From positions 1 to 34,824 of the forward strand of contig CAKNHF010000031.1 of assembly GCA_930972465.1 (NCBI GenBank): a DNA stretch of 34,824 bases, written 5' to 3'. Origin of the DNA: an uncultured Lachnospiraceae bacterium. Its GTDB lineage: Bacteria; Bacillota; Clostridia; Lachnospirales; Lachnospiraceae. The first letter of the stretch is position 1, and every line of letters begins with the position of its first letter. The notes beneath the pieces are model-generated. The model saw nothing but the letters and a program-made list of their open reading frames with translations, was not told where the DNA came from and did not search any database. This document shows positions 25,603 through 33,127 of the stretch, in pieces. The translations under genes and the position numbers were made by a program.

Positions 25603-26109
25603 ATTAGCGATTTAATGATTAACGAGCAGATCAGAGACAGAGAAGTTCGTCTGATCAGCCAGAATGGAGAACAGTTGGGAATCATGTCGGCGAGGGAAGC
25701 CATGAAGATCGCCATGGAGGCAGAACTTGACCTGGTCAAGATCGCGCCTGGTGCCAAGCCGCCGGTCTGCAAGATCATTGACTACGGAAAGTATAAGTAT
25801 GAGCAGACACGGAAGGAAAAAGAGGCAAAGAAGAAACAGCGGACAGTTGAGATCAAAGAGGTTCGTCTGTCGCCGAACATTGATACAAACGACCTGAACA
25901 CGAAAGTGAACAATGCCAGGAAGTTTATCTCAAAAGGAAACAAGGTGAAAGTGACTCTTCGTTTCCGCGGAAGGGAGATGGCCCATGTTCAGCAGAGCAG
26001 GCATATCCTTGACGATTTTGCAGAACTGCTTTCCGATATCGCGTCGGTCGAGAAAGCGCCGAAGCTCGAAGGCAGAAATATGAGCATGGTTTTAACTGAA
26101 AAACGTTAA
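25603..26109 (+). CDS. infC: Translation initiation factor IF-3 (ATT start)
   Basis: 168 aa from ATT 25603. GGAGG (25589-25593) lies 9 nt upstream of this ATT, whereas the first in-frame ATG (25615) would be 21 nt away. IF-3 starts with ATT in E. coli and other bacteria, where the rare codon lets IF-3 repress its own synthesis. N-domain: NEQIRDREVRLIS and VKIAPGAKPPVCKIIDYGKY are family hallmarks. C-domain: KEVRLSPNIDTNDLNTK and VTLRFRGREMAH. IF-3 binds the 30S subunit and checks the initiator tRNA. Confidence 0.95.
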   Translation: MSDLMINEQIRDREVRLISQNGEQLGIMSAREAMKIAMEAELDLVKIAPGAKPPVCKIIDYGKYKYEQTRKEKEAKKKQRTVEIKEVRLSPNIDTNDLNTKVNNARKFISKGNKVKVTLRFRGREMAHVQQSRHILDDFAELLSDIASVEKAPKLEGRNMSMVLTEKR

Positions 26110-26165
26110 ATATGTAATCCGGGATGAATGTCCTGAAAGGCAGCACAATAAAGGAGGAAATTATC

Positions 26166-26363
26166 ATGCCAAAAATCAAAACAAATAGAGCGGCAGCAAA
26201 GCGTTTCAAGAAAACAGGTACAGGAAAACTGAAAAGAAATAAAGCTTACAAGAGCCATATCTTAACAAAGAAGTCTACGAAGAGAAAAAGAAATCTCAGA
26301 CAGGCTACAATCACTGATGCAACTAATGTAAAGAACATGAAAAAGGTATTACCGTATCTGTAA
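26166..26363 (+). CDS. rpmI: 50S ribosomal protein L35
   Basis: 65 aa, the normal length. It opens [20 protein letters not shown] and is strongly basic, as expected for L35. AAAGGAGGAA lies 8 nt upstream of ATG 26166. Second gene of the infC operon; 57 nt after infC. Confidence 0.97.
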   Translation: MPKIKTNRAAAKRFKKTGTGKLKRNKAYKSHILTKKSTKRKRNLRQATITDATNVKNMKKVLPYL

Positions 26364-26394
26364 TATCTGGAAGTTGATGAAGGAGGAGTAAGAA

Positions 26395-26751
26395 ATGGCA
26401 AGAATCAAAGGCGGAATGAACGCTAAGAAGAAACATAACAGAACACTGAAACTGGCAAAAGGATACAGAGGAGCACGTTCCAAACAGTACAGAGTTGCAA
26501 AACAGTCTGTAATGAGAGCTCTTACATCAGCTTACGCAGGAAGAAAACAGCGCAAGCGCCAGATGAGACAGCTCTGGATTGCACGTATCAATGCGGCAGC
26601 AAGAATGAACGGACTTTCCTACAGCAAGTTCATGCATGGCCTGAAGCTGGCTAATGTTGATATGAACAGAAAGATGCTGGCTGAGCTGGCAGTAAGTGAT
26701 AAAGAAGGATTTGCAACACTCGCAGCTCTTGCAAAAGAGAAGATCGCGTAG
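26395..26751 (+). CDS. rplT: 50S ribosomal protein L20
   Basis: 118 aa. [20 protein letters not shown] and [18 protein letters not shown] are diagnostic. L20 binds 23S rRNA early in 50S assembly and, in Bacillus, represses this operon through the leader. GAAGGAGGAG lies just before ATG 26395. A terminator follows. Confidence 0.98.
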   Translation: MARIKGGMNAKKKHNRTLKLAKGYRGARSKQYRVAKQSVMRALTSAYAGRKQRKRQMRQLWIARINAAARMNGLSYSKFMHGLKLANVDMNRKMLAELAVSDKEGFATLAALAKEKIA

Positions 26752-26768
26752 TAAAATAAGTCCATGGA

Positions 26769-26805
26769 GCCCGGTCCCGGTTGGGATTCGGGCAGTTTCT
26801 TTTTT
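26769..26805 (+). terminator. Terminator of infC-rpmI-rplT
   Basis: GCCCGGTCCC (26769-26778), loop, GGGATTCGGGC (26783-26793), then AGTTTCTTTTTT. The stem has a small internal mismatch. Confidence 0.75.
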
Positions 26806-26822
26806 CAGGGGAGTGTGACAGG

Positions 26823-27842
26823 ATGAGAAATCATGAAGTGACAGAACGGCAGCCTCTTCTCGGTGAGGATGGAAAGATTACGGAGCCGGGCTGGTCCAGG
26901 CGGGCTGTGTGGGAATATGACAGGAACAGGATTGCTTCTCCGGCGTTTCGAATCAAGGAGTGGGACTACTATCTGGTGATGAATGAGGATTACGGCGCGG
27001 CATTTACGATTTCCGATGATGGCTATGTCGGACTGCAGTCGGTGTCTCTTCTCAATTTTAAGGAGAAATGGGAACACACGGAGACGGTCCTCACGGCTCT
27101 TCCGATGGGAAGGATGAAGATGCCGGCCTCATCGGAAGAGGGCCGTACGGAATTTCGGAACAAGAGACTGAGAATGGAATTCCGTACGGAGAGCGGGAGA
27201 AGAACAATATCCTGTGATTTCAGGGATTTTTATCAGGGAAAGCCATTCTACTGCGAAATATCACTGGATGAGCCGCATATGGATTCTATCGTGACGGCAA
27301 CACCGTGGCAAAAGAAAAAGGCATTTTATTATAACCGGAAGATTAACTGCATGCCTGCGGAAGGATATATGGTCTGGGATGACGTGACGTACTGGTTTGC
27401 CCCGCAGAAAGATTACGGGACTCTGGACTGGGGACGTGGAGTATGGACTTATGACAATACATGGTACTGGGGATCCGGAAATGGAACCGTCGGAGGAAAA
27501 CCTTTCGGGTTTAATATCGGATACGGGTTCGGAGACACCTCCGCCGCAACGGAGAATGTGATCTTTTATGGCGGAAGGGCGCATAAGCTGGATGACGTAA
27601 AGTTTCATATCCCGGAAGAGGACTATATGAAACCCTGGAAGTTTACATCCAGTGACGGACGCTTTGAAATGCAATTTGAACCTGTCCTGGATCGCGCGGC
27701 TAAGCTTTCCGCGGGGATTATCGCTTCGGACCAGCATCAGGTGTTCGGAAGGATGTCCGGAAGGGCAGTCCTGGATGACGGAAGGTTCATAGAACTGAAG
27801 GATTTTATGTGCTTTGCAGAAAAGGTGCATAACAGATATTGA
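26823..27842 (+). CDS. DUF2804 protein
   Basis: 339 aa. Matches the DUF2804 pattern: RNHEVTERQPLLGEDGKI at the start, a Trp/Tyr-rich centre (WDDVTYWFAPQKDYGTLDWG, then WTYDNTWYWGSGNG) and FNIGYGFGDTSAATEN. The sequence looks like a beta-rich fold with many aromatics; no catalytic motif or signal peptide is seen. Function unknown, distant link to hydrolase-like lipocalin folds is speculation. ATG 26823 is used; the ribosome site (GGGGAGTG) is moderate. Its stop codon overlaps the -35 of the next promoter. Confidence 0.8.
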   Translation: MRNHEVTERQPLLGEDGKITEPGWSRRAVWEYDRNRIASPAFRIKEWDYYLVMNEDYGAAFTISDDGYVGLQSVSLLNFKEKWEHTETVLTALPMGRMKMPASSEEGRTEFRNKRLRMEFRTESGRRTISCDFRDFYQGKPFYCEISLDEPHMDSIVTATPWQKKKAFYYNRKINCMPAEGYMVWDDVTYWFAPQKDYGTLDWGRGVWTYDNTWYWGSGNGTVGGKPFGFNIGYGFGDTSAATENVIFYGGRAHKLDDVKFHIPEEDYMKPWKFTSSDGRFEMQFEPVLDRAAKLSAGIIASDQHQVFGRMSGRAVLDDGRFIELKDFMCFAEKVHNRY

Positions 27843-27867
27843 CTTTTAAGTTTCTCCATGATAAAGT
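27839..27867 (+). promoter_or_regulatory. Possible promoter of the trpB2 leader
   Basis: TTGACT (27839-27844), 17-nt spacer, TAAAGT (27862-27867). The -35 is good and the -10 is weak; it overlaps the end of the DUF2804 gene. Confidence 0.5.
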
Positions 27868-27873
27868 TTTACT

Positions 27874-28183
27874 AAACTGTTGAAGAAGAGCAAGTAACTT
27901 CGTGGATTCGCTTTACAGAGAGCTGCGGGCGGTGTGATCGCGGCATGACGGACATGAGGTGAATGGGCTTCGGAGGGCGAGCTGAACGATGCGTGTTGCA
28001 GGATTTATCCTGGGCGCAGGCAGTAGGTGAGACGGAGAATAAACTCCGTTAACAAAAGGAGCATATGTTTGTATGCAATGAGTGGATGTGCGAACATCAA
28101 GCCGGGTGGCACCGCAGGAGTCTGGATATCAGCTCTTGTCCCTGCAATATTTCAGTTGTATGGGGCAGGAGCTTTTTGTTTTT
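27874..28183 (+). promoter_or_regulatory. T-box leader, probably tryptophan-specific, with terminator
   Basis: The T-box CCGGGTGGCACCGCAGG is at 28102-28118. The terminator is AGCTCTTGTCCC (28131-28142) / GGGGCAGGAGCT (28162-28173) with T-rich tail to 28183. The candidate specifier is TGG (27964-27966) in GTGAA-TGG-GC, the Trp codon, which agrees with the downstream trpB2. The T-box and terminator are clear; the specifier is inferred from position and context. Confidence 0.85.
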
Positions 28184-28259
28184 CCTGATCACGTGTTTCT
28201 GTCTGAGAAACGCCCGGTCGAAGAAAACTCTGTGTCCCGGAAAAGAAAGGAGTAAAAAA

Positions 28260-29645
28260 ATGAGTGAAAAGAAAATCCCTTACAAAATTTATCTCGAAGA
28301 GAGTGAGATGCCGAAAGAATGGTATAATGTCCGCGCGGATATGAAGAACAAACCGGCACCTCTCTTAAATCCGGCGACATTGAAGCCTATGACAGCAGAA
28401 GAGCTGGGGGCTGTGTTCTGTGAAGAGCTGGTAAAGCAGGAACTGGACGATGAAAACAGGTATATTGAGATTCCGGAGAAGATCAGGGATTTCTATAAAA
28501 TGTACCGTCCGGCCCCTCTGGTAAGAGCGTACTGCCTGGAAGAGAAACTTCAGACCCCGGCAAAGATTTATTATAAATTCGAAGGAAACAATACAAGCGG
28601 AAGCCATAAACTGAATTCAGCCATTGCACAGGCCTATTATGCAAAAGAGCAGGGGCTGAAAGGTGTGACTACGGAGACGGGAGCCGGACAGTGGGGAACT
28701 GCCCTGTCCATGGCGTGCGCTTATCTTGATCTGGACTGCAAGGTGTATATGGTAAAATGCTCCTATGAGCAGAAGCCGTTCCGCCGTGAAGTGATGCGGA
28801 CATACGGAGCCAGCGTGACTCCGTCTCCTTCAGATACGACAGAAGTGGGAAGGAAGATCCTCGCAGAGCATCCGGGGACTACGGGGAGTCTTGGATGCGC
28901 TATTTCGGAAGCTGTAGAAGTTGCAACTCACACAGAGGGCTACAGATATGTTCTCGGAAGTGTGCTGAACCAGGTGCTGCTGCATCAGTCTGTGATCGGT
29001 GTGGAGACAAAGATCGCCATGGATAAATATGGTATCAAACCGGATATCATTATCGGATGCGCGGGTGGCGGATCCAACCTTGGCGGACTGATTTCTCCGT
29101 TTATGGGAGAAAAACTGAGGGGAGAGGCTGACTATCAGTTTATCGCGGTTGAGCCGGCTTCCTGTCCGAGTCTGACCCGGGGGGTATTCGCCTATGACTT
29201 CTGCGATACCGGTATGGTGTGTCCGCTGGCGAAGATGTATACTCTGGGCAGCGGCTTCATCCCGTCCGCAAACCATGCAGGAGGACTCAGATATCATGGC
29301 ATGAGTTCTGTACTTTCTCAGCTTTACCATGACGGATACATGGAGGCGCGTTCCGTGGAGCAGACTTCCGTATTTGAGGCGGCAGAACAGTTCGCGAGAG
29401 TGGAGGGAATCCTCCCTGCTCCGGAAAGCAGCCATGCGATCAAAGTCGCTATCGATGAAGCGATGAAGTGCAGGGAGACGGGCGAGGAGAAGACAATCCT
29501 CTTCGGACTTACCGGAACAGGATACTTTGATATGGTCGCTTATGAGAAGTTCAACAACGGAGAGATGACAGATTACATTCCGACCGATGAGGACCTGAAA
29601 GTCGGGTTTGACGGAATTCCGAGATTTCCGGGAAATATGGAATAA
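28260..29645 (+). CDS. trpB: TrpB2-type tryptophan synthase beta chain
   Basis: Condenses indole (or indole released by TrpA) with serine to tryptophan using PLP. 461 aa, longer than TrpB1 (about 400 aa) and with the N-terminal extension typical of TrpB2. The PLP lysine is K117 in SGSHKLNSA; ETGAGQWG (139-146) holds the catalytic Glu; CAGGGSNLGG binds the PLP phosphate. No trpA or other trp genes are in the window, so it may salvage indole or serve TrpA encoded elsewhere. AAAGGAGT precedes ATG 28260; a longer in-frame ORF runs back into the T-box and is rejected. Confidence 0.92.
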   Translation: MSEKKIPYKIYLEESEMPKEWYNVRADMKNKPAPLLNPATLKPMTAEELGAVFCEELVKQELDDENRYIEIPEKIRDFYKMYRPAPLVRAYCLEEKLQTPAKIYYKFEGNNTSGSHKLNSAIAQAYYAKEQGLKGVTTETGAGQWGTALSMACAYLDLDCKVYMVKCSYEQKPFRREVMRTYGASVTPSPSDTTEVGRKILAEHPGTTGSLGCAISEAVEVATHTEGYRYVLGSVLNQVLLHQSVIGVETKIAMDKYGIKPDIIIGCAGGGSNLGGLISPFMGEKLRGEADYQFIAVEPASCPSLTRGVFAYDFCDTGMVCPLAKMYTLGSGFIPSANHAGGLRYHGMSSVLSQLYHDGYMEARSVEQTSVFEAAEQFARVEGILPAPESSHAIKVAIDEAMKCRETGEEKTILFGLTGTGYFDMVAYEKFNNGEMTDYIPTDEDLKVGFDGIPRFPGNME

Positions 29646-29717
29646 ATGTAATCTCTGCGGGAAAACGCCTCATGGTATGACGGCGCCGGAAAATAATATA
29701 TAATGAGATGCTGGAAA

Positions 29718-29753
29718 ACTGGCGGCGGGGCAAAAAGACCCGCCGCCGGTTTT
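29718..29753 (+). terminator. Terminator of trpB2
   Basis: Strong 12-bp stem ACTGGCGGCGGG (29718-29729) / CCCGCCGCCGGT (29739-29750), A-rich loop, then TTTT to 29753. Confidence 0.85.
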
Positions 29754-29801
29754 CGATATATGGAGTGTATATAACGGGAAGCGAAAAATAAGAAAAAAAG
29801 A

Positions 29802-29830
29802 TTGACATTCGTGTAAAATTATAGTAATAT
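29802..29830 (+). promoter_or_regulatory. Promoter of tRNA-Leu
   Basis: TTGACA (29802-29807), 17-nt spacer, TAATAT (29825-29830), about 55 nt before the tRNA. Confidence 0.8.
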
Positions 29831-29884
29831 TTATTTTACGGTCAGTTGTTTGAAAGAAGAACAGAGGCCGGTAAATACAGAAAT

Positions 29885-29968
29885 GCGGAAGTGTCGGAAC
29901 TGGCAGACGAGCAAGACTAAGGATCTTGTGACATTCGTGTCGTGTGGGTTCAAGTCCCATCTTCCGCA
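29885..29968 (+). tRNA. tRNA-Leu (AAG)
   Basis: Type II tRNA, 84 nt. Acceptor GCGGAAG / CTTCCGC; anticodon stem CAAGA/TCTTG with loop CTAAGGA giving AAG; long variable arm TGACATTCGTGTCG; T arm GTGGG/TTCAAGT/CCCAT; discriminator A29968; CCA not encoded. It is the last clearly chromosomal gene; foreign-looking DNA begins soon after, so its 3' end is the probable integration neighbourhood. Confidence 0.95.
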
Positions 29969-30012
29969 TCATATTATGACGTCACACTGATAGCGGTGCG
30001 GCGTGAGAAAAG

Positions 30013-30035
30013 CCTCCGATTTCTCGGGGGTTTTT
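30013..30035 (+). terminator. Terminator of tRNA-Leu
   Basis: CCTCCGA (30013-30019) / TCGGGGG (30024-30030) with one G:T pair, loop TTTC, five T (30031-30035). Confidence 0.8.
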
Positions 30036-30040
30036 CTTTA

Positions 30041-30179
30041 TTTTGCACCAATTTTGACTTCTTTGATAGACTTTTTCAGCTTACAGAGCCACTCATTTTT
30101 TGTCACGAGTAGGTAACATTTTATTTTTGCACCAGTTTTTAAAATTACATTAGCGTGGAAAAATTAAAAATTGGTGCAA
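30041..30179. repeat. TTTGCACCA repeat cluster with large inverted repeat
   Basis: TTTTGCACCAATTTT occurs at 30041-30055. A second copy, TTTGCACCAGTTTTTAA (from 30126), and its inverse TTAAAAATTGGTGCAAA (to 30179) form a 17-bp inverted repeat with one mismatch around a 20-nt AT-rich centre. The gap 29969-30220 holds no gene otherwise. It may be an attachment-site remnant, recombinase site or terminator-like hairpin. Confidence 0.75.
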
Positions 30180-30220
30180 ACAAGCATAAGCCACACGGCT
30201 TCAAAAACGCTCTAAATATA

Positions 30221-30952
30221 TCAGTTATACGAGTTGTTTTTACTGTATGAAATAAAATCGCTCAAAGGTCGGTCTGATGCTGTTCTCCAATACGTTTTTC
30301 CGTTACATGCCCCACCGCGAATAAAGTTCGCGGCTCCGGATGGCGTATTGAATATAATGTCTCGAATAACGACCATTCCGTCTTCGCTCAACGAATCAGC
30401 ATGTTCTTTTCTTGACTTTCGGATACTACTTTCGTTTGATGTGATTTTAGGATCTAATATAGCCCCCTCAAGAACAACATATTCGCATCCATTTTGAACT
30501 CTCATTTTGCCCTTCGCGACCCCATTTGAAAGATAGAATATCTCATTGGTCTCTACGGTATAATCGCCCAGGTGAGTATAGCTTTTTGAATGAACGGGGT
30601 TGCCCTCACTAGAGTTTGATTCATCTTCTGGAGCATTAATTTCAGCATTTTTGTCCATCTTGGCAATTAGCTTTAAATAGCGAAAAGCTTCTTCTGGTTT
30701 TATATTGAAAAATTCACGGTTTTTACGAATGCGCTTATCTGCTAAATCTGTAAGAATTTCATGGAGACTAGATTCAATGTAGGAATACTCGCTGCTCTTT
30801 ACCGTGGCATAGATTTCAAACGGTAGCGGCACGGCAGTATTATCTAGCTCCTTTGAGCGAACATCTACGGGTCTGGAGCTTTTCCCGATTTTAACCCAGT
30901 CCTCGCGGAAGCTAGGGTTCGTTAAAATATATACATATCCCTTTTCTTGCAT
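30221..30952 (-). CDS. GIY-YIG (T5orf172/Mug113-type) domain fused to DUF4357
   Basis: 243 aa. Residues 5-90 are a GIY-YIG-like domain: GYVYILTN gives the GIY strand, WVKIGKS (19-25) the YIG strand, R32 the Arg, and YIESSLHEIL (E60) plus REFF (79-82) the T5orf172 pattern. Residues about 128-238 match DUF4357, with the GAANFIRGGACNGKTYWRT end typical of the family. GIY-YIG domains are nucleases in many homing and restriction systems; DUF4357 is often found in defence and restriction contexts, but its role here is unknown. GAGAGGGAAA lies upstream on the minus strand. It has its own likely promoter and a terminator separates it from the recombinase. Confidence 0.8.
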   Translation of the reverse strand: MQEKGYVYILTNPSFREDWVKIGKSSRPVDVRSKELDNTAVPLPFEIYATVKSSEYSYIESSLHEILTDLADKRIRKNREFFNIKPEEAFRYLKLIAKMDKNAEINAPEDESNSSEGNPVHSKSYTHLGDYTVETNEIFYLSNGVAKGKMRVQNGCEYVVLEGAILDPKITSNESSIRKSRKEHADSLSEDGMVVIRDIIFNTPSGAANFIRGGACNGKTYWRTASDRPLSDFISYSKNNSYN

Positions 30953-30999
30953 ATTCTATTTCCCTCTCGTTTTGCGGTAAGGTATCGAATGATAGGTTT

Positions 31000-31008
31000 A
31001 TTGTATCA
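31000..31008 (-). promoter_or_regulatory. Extended -10 promoter of the GIY-YIG gene
   Basis: Minus strand TG-A-TACAAT (31008-31000) about 48 nt upstream of the ATG. The -35 (TTTTCA) is weak and overlaps the T tract of the recombinase terminator. Confidence 0.4.
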
Positions 31009-31024
31009 CGGGCAGAACTCAATG

Positions 31025-31051
31025 AAAAAGAGCGGTCATTGCTGGCCGCTC
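31025..31051 (-). terminator. Terminator of the recombinase gene (minus strand)
   Basis: GAGCGG / CCGCTC stem (31030-31035 and 31046-31051), followed on the minus strand by five T (complement of 31025-31029). It lies about 30 nt after the recombinase stop. Confidence 0.8.
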
Positions 31052-31082
31052 ATATTTTTGGTATATAGTTTTCACTCCGATG

Positions 31083-32732
31083 TTAGATCTTAATCTTTAT
31101 CTTTTCACCATTCTTAAACTCAAAGATGAGATTACTCGGATTCACAAGAACTCGCTCAACAAGGGAATTCCATGTTACCGAATCAAATATAGGCTCCAAA
31201 TCGAAGGATTCAAGCGTCTCAATAAAGCGTAATAGTTTTTCGCGGATGCCTATGAGACTAAGCTCCTGCTCCTGCAGATTTGCGATATCGGATTTTTGTT
31301 GTTCTATCTGCTTTGACATCTCTTCGAATCGCTGGCGGTAAACCTGTTGATCTTGAGAGATGTAGGCGTTTTCGCGCACGAGGGCTTGGATTTTAGCCAT
31401 GTCCTTCGCTAGTACTGCTTCCGCCTTCTCACGCTTAGACCGCGTTTTTCCAAGAGCATCCGCTTCGTCGATCTGCGTTCTACATGCTGAGATATACTTA
31501 TCCTTGTCTGCTAAAATCTCAGATAATGCTTGAAGGTAATATCTAACCAGATCGTCCTCAGAAAGAATCGGCGTGGAACAGTTGTTGCTTCCCTGGTATC
31601 GTCGATTGCAATACCACACATCCTTACTATGCTTTTCTTTGGCGTGGTAGATTTTATGCCCATAAAATGAGCCGCAATCTCCGCAGACCAATTTTGTGCA
31701 GAATGGACTGCTATTTCTAAGGCCTCGGCGGATTTTAGAGCGTCGTTGTAATTCAACCTGTACCAGATTGAAAACATCTTCATCGATGATTGCTTCGTGC
31801 GAATTAGTGACGTAATATTGCTTAACTTCACCATTGTTTTTCTTGACTGTTTTTGAGAGATAGTCGAGAGTGTAGGTTTTCTGAAGCAATGCATCGCCCT
31901 TGTATTTCTCATTGGAAAGAATGCTCCTGATTGTGCTGACAGACCACACATCCTTACCGCCGGGAGTTTTAATTCCACGCTCAGTAAGTTCTTTTGCAAT
32001 ATTACGGATGGTCATGCCGTCAAGAAACATACGGTAAATATCCCGAACAATCTTGGCCTCTTCCGGCACAACCTCCGGTCGTCCATCCTTGCCTTTGCGG
32101 TAGCCGAGAAAATGGCGGTATCCAAACGACACATTGCCGTCTTGCATACTTTTTTGCTTTCCCCAGCGCACGTTTTCAGAAATAGATCGGCTTTCCTCCT
32201 GGGCGAGTGAAGACATGATGGTAAGCATGACTTCACACTGTTTATCCAAGGTACGGATGCCCTCTTTTTCAAAGTAAACTTCGACCTTCAATGCCGAAAG
32301 TTCACGGATCGTCTGCAACGCATCAACCGTATTGCGGGCAAAACGCGAGATTGACTTGGTTAGAATCAGATCAATCTTTCCAGCCTTTGCGTCAGCTATC
32401 ATGCGGTTGAAGCCATCACGCTTTTTGGTATTTGTCCCGGTGATACCCTCATCGGCGTAAATGCCGACAAATTCCCACGCAGGATTATTTCTGATATATT
32501 GATTGTAGTAATTTACCTGGGCTTCATAGCTGGATTGCTGTTCATCCTGCTCCGTCGATACACGGGCGTAGGCTGCAACTTTCAGCTTGGGTGCTTCGGT
32601 ACCATAATCTATATCTGTGATGATGTAGATACACCATGATTCTTTATCGTCTCCATAATCGAAAAATACGAATTCGTAGGTCATGATGTCATCTATGTCT
32701 CGGTACTTCAGCCTTACGTGCTCTCCATACAT
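31083..32732 (-). CDS. Large serine recombinase
   Basis: 549 aa site-specific recombinase. Residues about 1-50 are an extra N-terminal segment, possibly a separate strand-rich cap. The resolvase catalytic domain (about 51-190) carries YARVST with nucleophile S59 and ITKSISRFARN with R130/R133 (LILTKSISRFARN). The recombinase DNA-binding domain follows (about 200-340), then a zinc ribbon (C350-x2-C353 and C375-x9-C385) and a coiled coil (about 415-515). This is the architecture of integrases of ICEs and some phages that insert without tRNA-derived repeats. GAAGGTG lies upstream of ATG 32732. Alone it can integrate; excision usually needs a directionality factor, and the 39-aa ORF just upstream is a candidate only by position. 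Confidence 0.93.
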   Translation of the reverse strand: MYGEHVRLKYRDIDDIMTYEFVFFDYGDDKESWCIYIITDIDYGTEAPKLKVAAYARVSTEQDEQQSSYEAQVNYYNQYIRNNPAWEFVGIYADEGITGTNTKKRDGFNRMIADAKAGKIDLILTKSISRFARNTVDALQTIRELSALKVEVYFEKEGIRTLDKQCEVMLTIMSSLAQEESRSISENVRWGKQKSMQDGNVSFGYRHFLGYRKGKDGRPEVVPEEAKIVRDIYRMFLDGMTIRNIAKELTERGIKTPGGKDVWSVSTIRSILSNEKYKGDALLQKTYTLDYLSKTVKKNNGEVKQYYVTNSHEAIIDEDVFNLVQVELQRRSKIRRGLRNSSPFCTKLVCGDCGSFYGHKIYHAKEKHSKDVWYCNRRYQGSNNCSTPILSEDDLVRYYLQALSEILADKDKYISACRTQIDEADALGKTRSKREKAEAVLAKDMAKIQALVRENAYISQDQQVYRQRFEEMSKQIEQQKSDIANLQEQELSLIGIREKLLRFIETLESFDLEPIFDSVTWNSLVERVLVNPSNLIFEFKNGEKIKIKI

Positions 32733-32798
32733 TCTTTACACCTTCTTTCGGTTGAAGAGTGCGAAGAGCCCGAAGGCTCCTCGCTAAGAGATGTAAAA

Positions 32799-32918
32799 CT
32801 AAGAGTTTCTGAACGTACCCGGTGGCAGAGAACGCGTAAAATCAGTATCCTGATTTTCGTTGCTACCACCTTTGGATCCGGCATTAACTCTAGAGATGAT
32901 GTCATCTCTCGGTTCCAT
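32799..32918 (-). CDS. Small 39-aa protein upstream of the recombinase
   Basis: Starts MEPRDDIISRVNAGSKGG and ends TRSLPPGTFRNS. AAGGAGG lies about 9 nt before ATG 32918 on the minus strand, a strong site that supports translation. The stop is 66 nt before the recombinase start. No family recognised; polar, no Cys, no membrane helix. The DNA coding for its RDDIIS shares the 12-mer ATGATGTCATCT with the start of the recombinase gene. Confidence 0.55.
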   Translation of the reverse strand: MEPRDDIISRVNAGSKGGSNENQDTDFTRSLPPGTFRNS

Positions 32919-33009
32919 AGGTTTTCCCTCCTTTCTTTGTGGATTGAAGAAAAGCGAGAAATGTTTTATAATGTGAGAAGTATTTGCTCTTGCTTTTCTT
33001 GTTGATTTC

Positions 33010-33015
33010 ATTATA
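33010..33015 (-). promoter_or_regulatory. Possible -10 box for the 39-aa ORF and recombinase
   Basis: Minus strand TATAAT at 33015-33010, about 90 nt before the 39-aa start. No convincing -35 at the right distance. The 33016-33127 gap otherwise holds the inverted repeat below. Confidence 0.35.
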
Positions 33016-33065
33016 GATACAAAAACCTATTCCCGATATTGTGGGAAAGTAGTGATATTGTCGTG

Positions 33066-33105
33066 AAAAAATATGCCTGTCTGCTGAAATCGCAAACAGG
33101 CATAT
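33066..33105 (-). terminator. Inverted repeat, terminator-like on the minus strand
   Basis: Perfect 10-bp arms ATATGCCTGT (33071-33080) / ACAGGCATAT (33096-33105), 15-nt loop. On the minus strand a T run follows (complement of the A tract near 33066-33070), so it would stop leftward transcription. On the plus strand it lies 22 nt upstream of the NB-ARC start, so it could also be a regulatory hairpin. Confidence 0.6.
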
Positions 33106-33127
33106 ATGAAGAATGGGGGAGACTTCT

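Noticed and set aside
27261-27830. 189-aa minus-strand ORF
   Set aside because: Shadow of the DUF2804 gene, no ribosome site or motif.
28065-28259. 65-codon N-terminal extension of trpB2
   Set aside because: It translates the T-box and terminator; ATG 28260 has a proper ribosome site and gives a normal TrpB2 N-terminus.
29969-30220. CRISPR array made of the TTTGCACCA repeats
   Set aside because: Only three copies, unequal spacing, one inverted, and no cas genes; not a CRISPR.
32714-32905. 63-aa minus-strand ORF before the recombinase
   Set aside because: Overlaps the 39-aa ORF in another frame and lacks a ribosome site; the 39-aa frame has a strong one.
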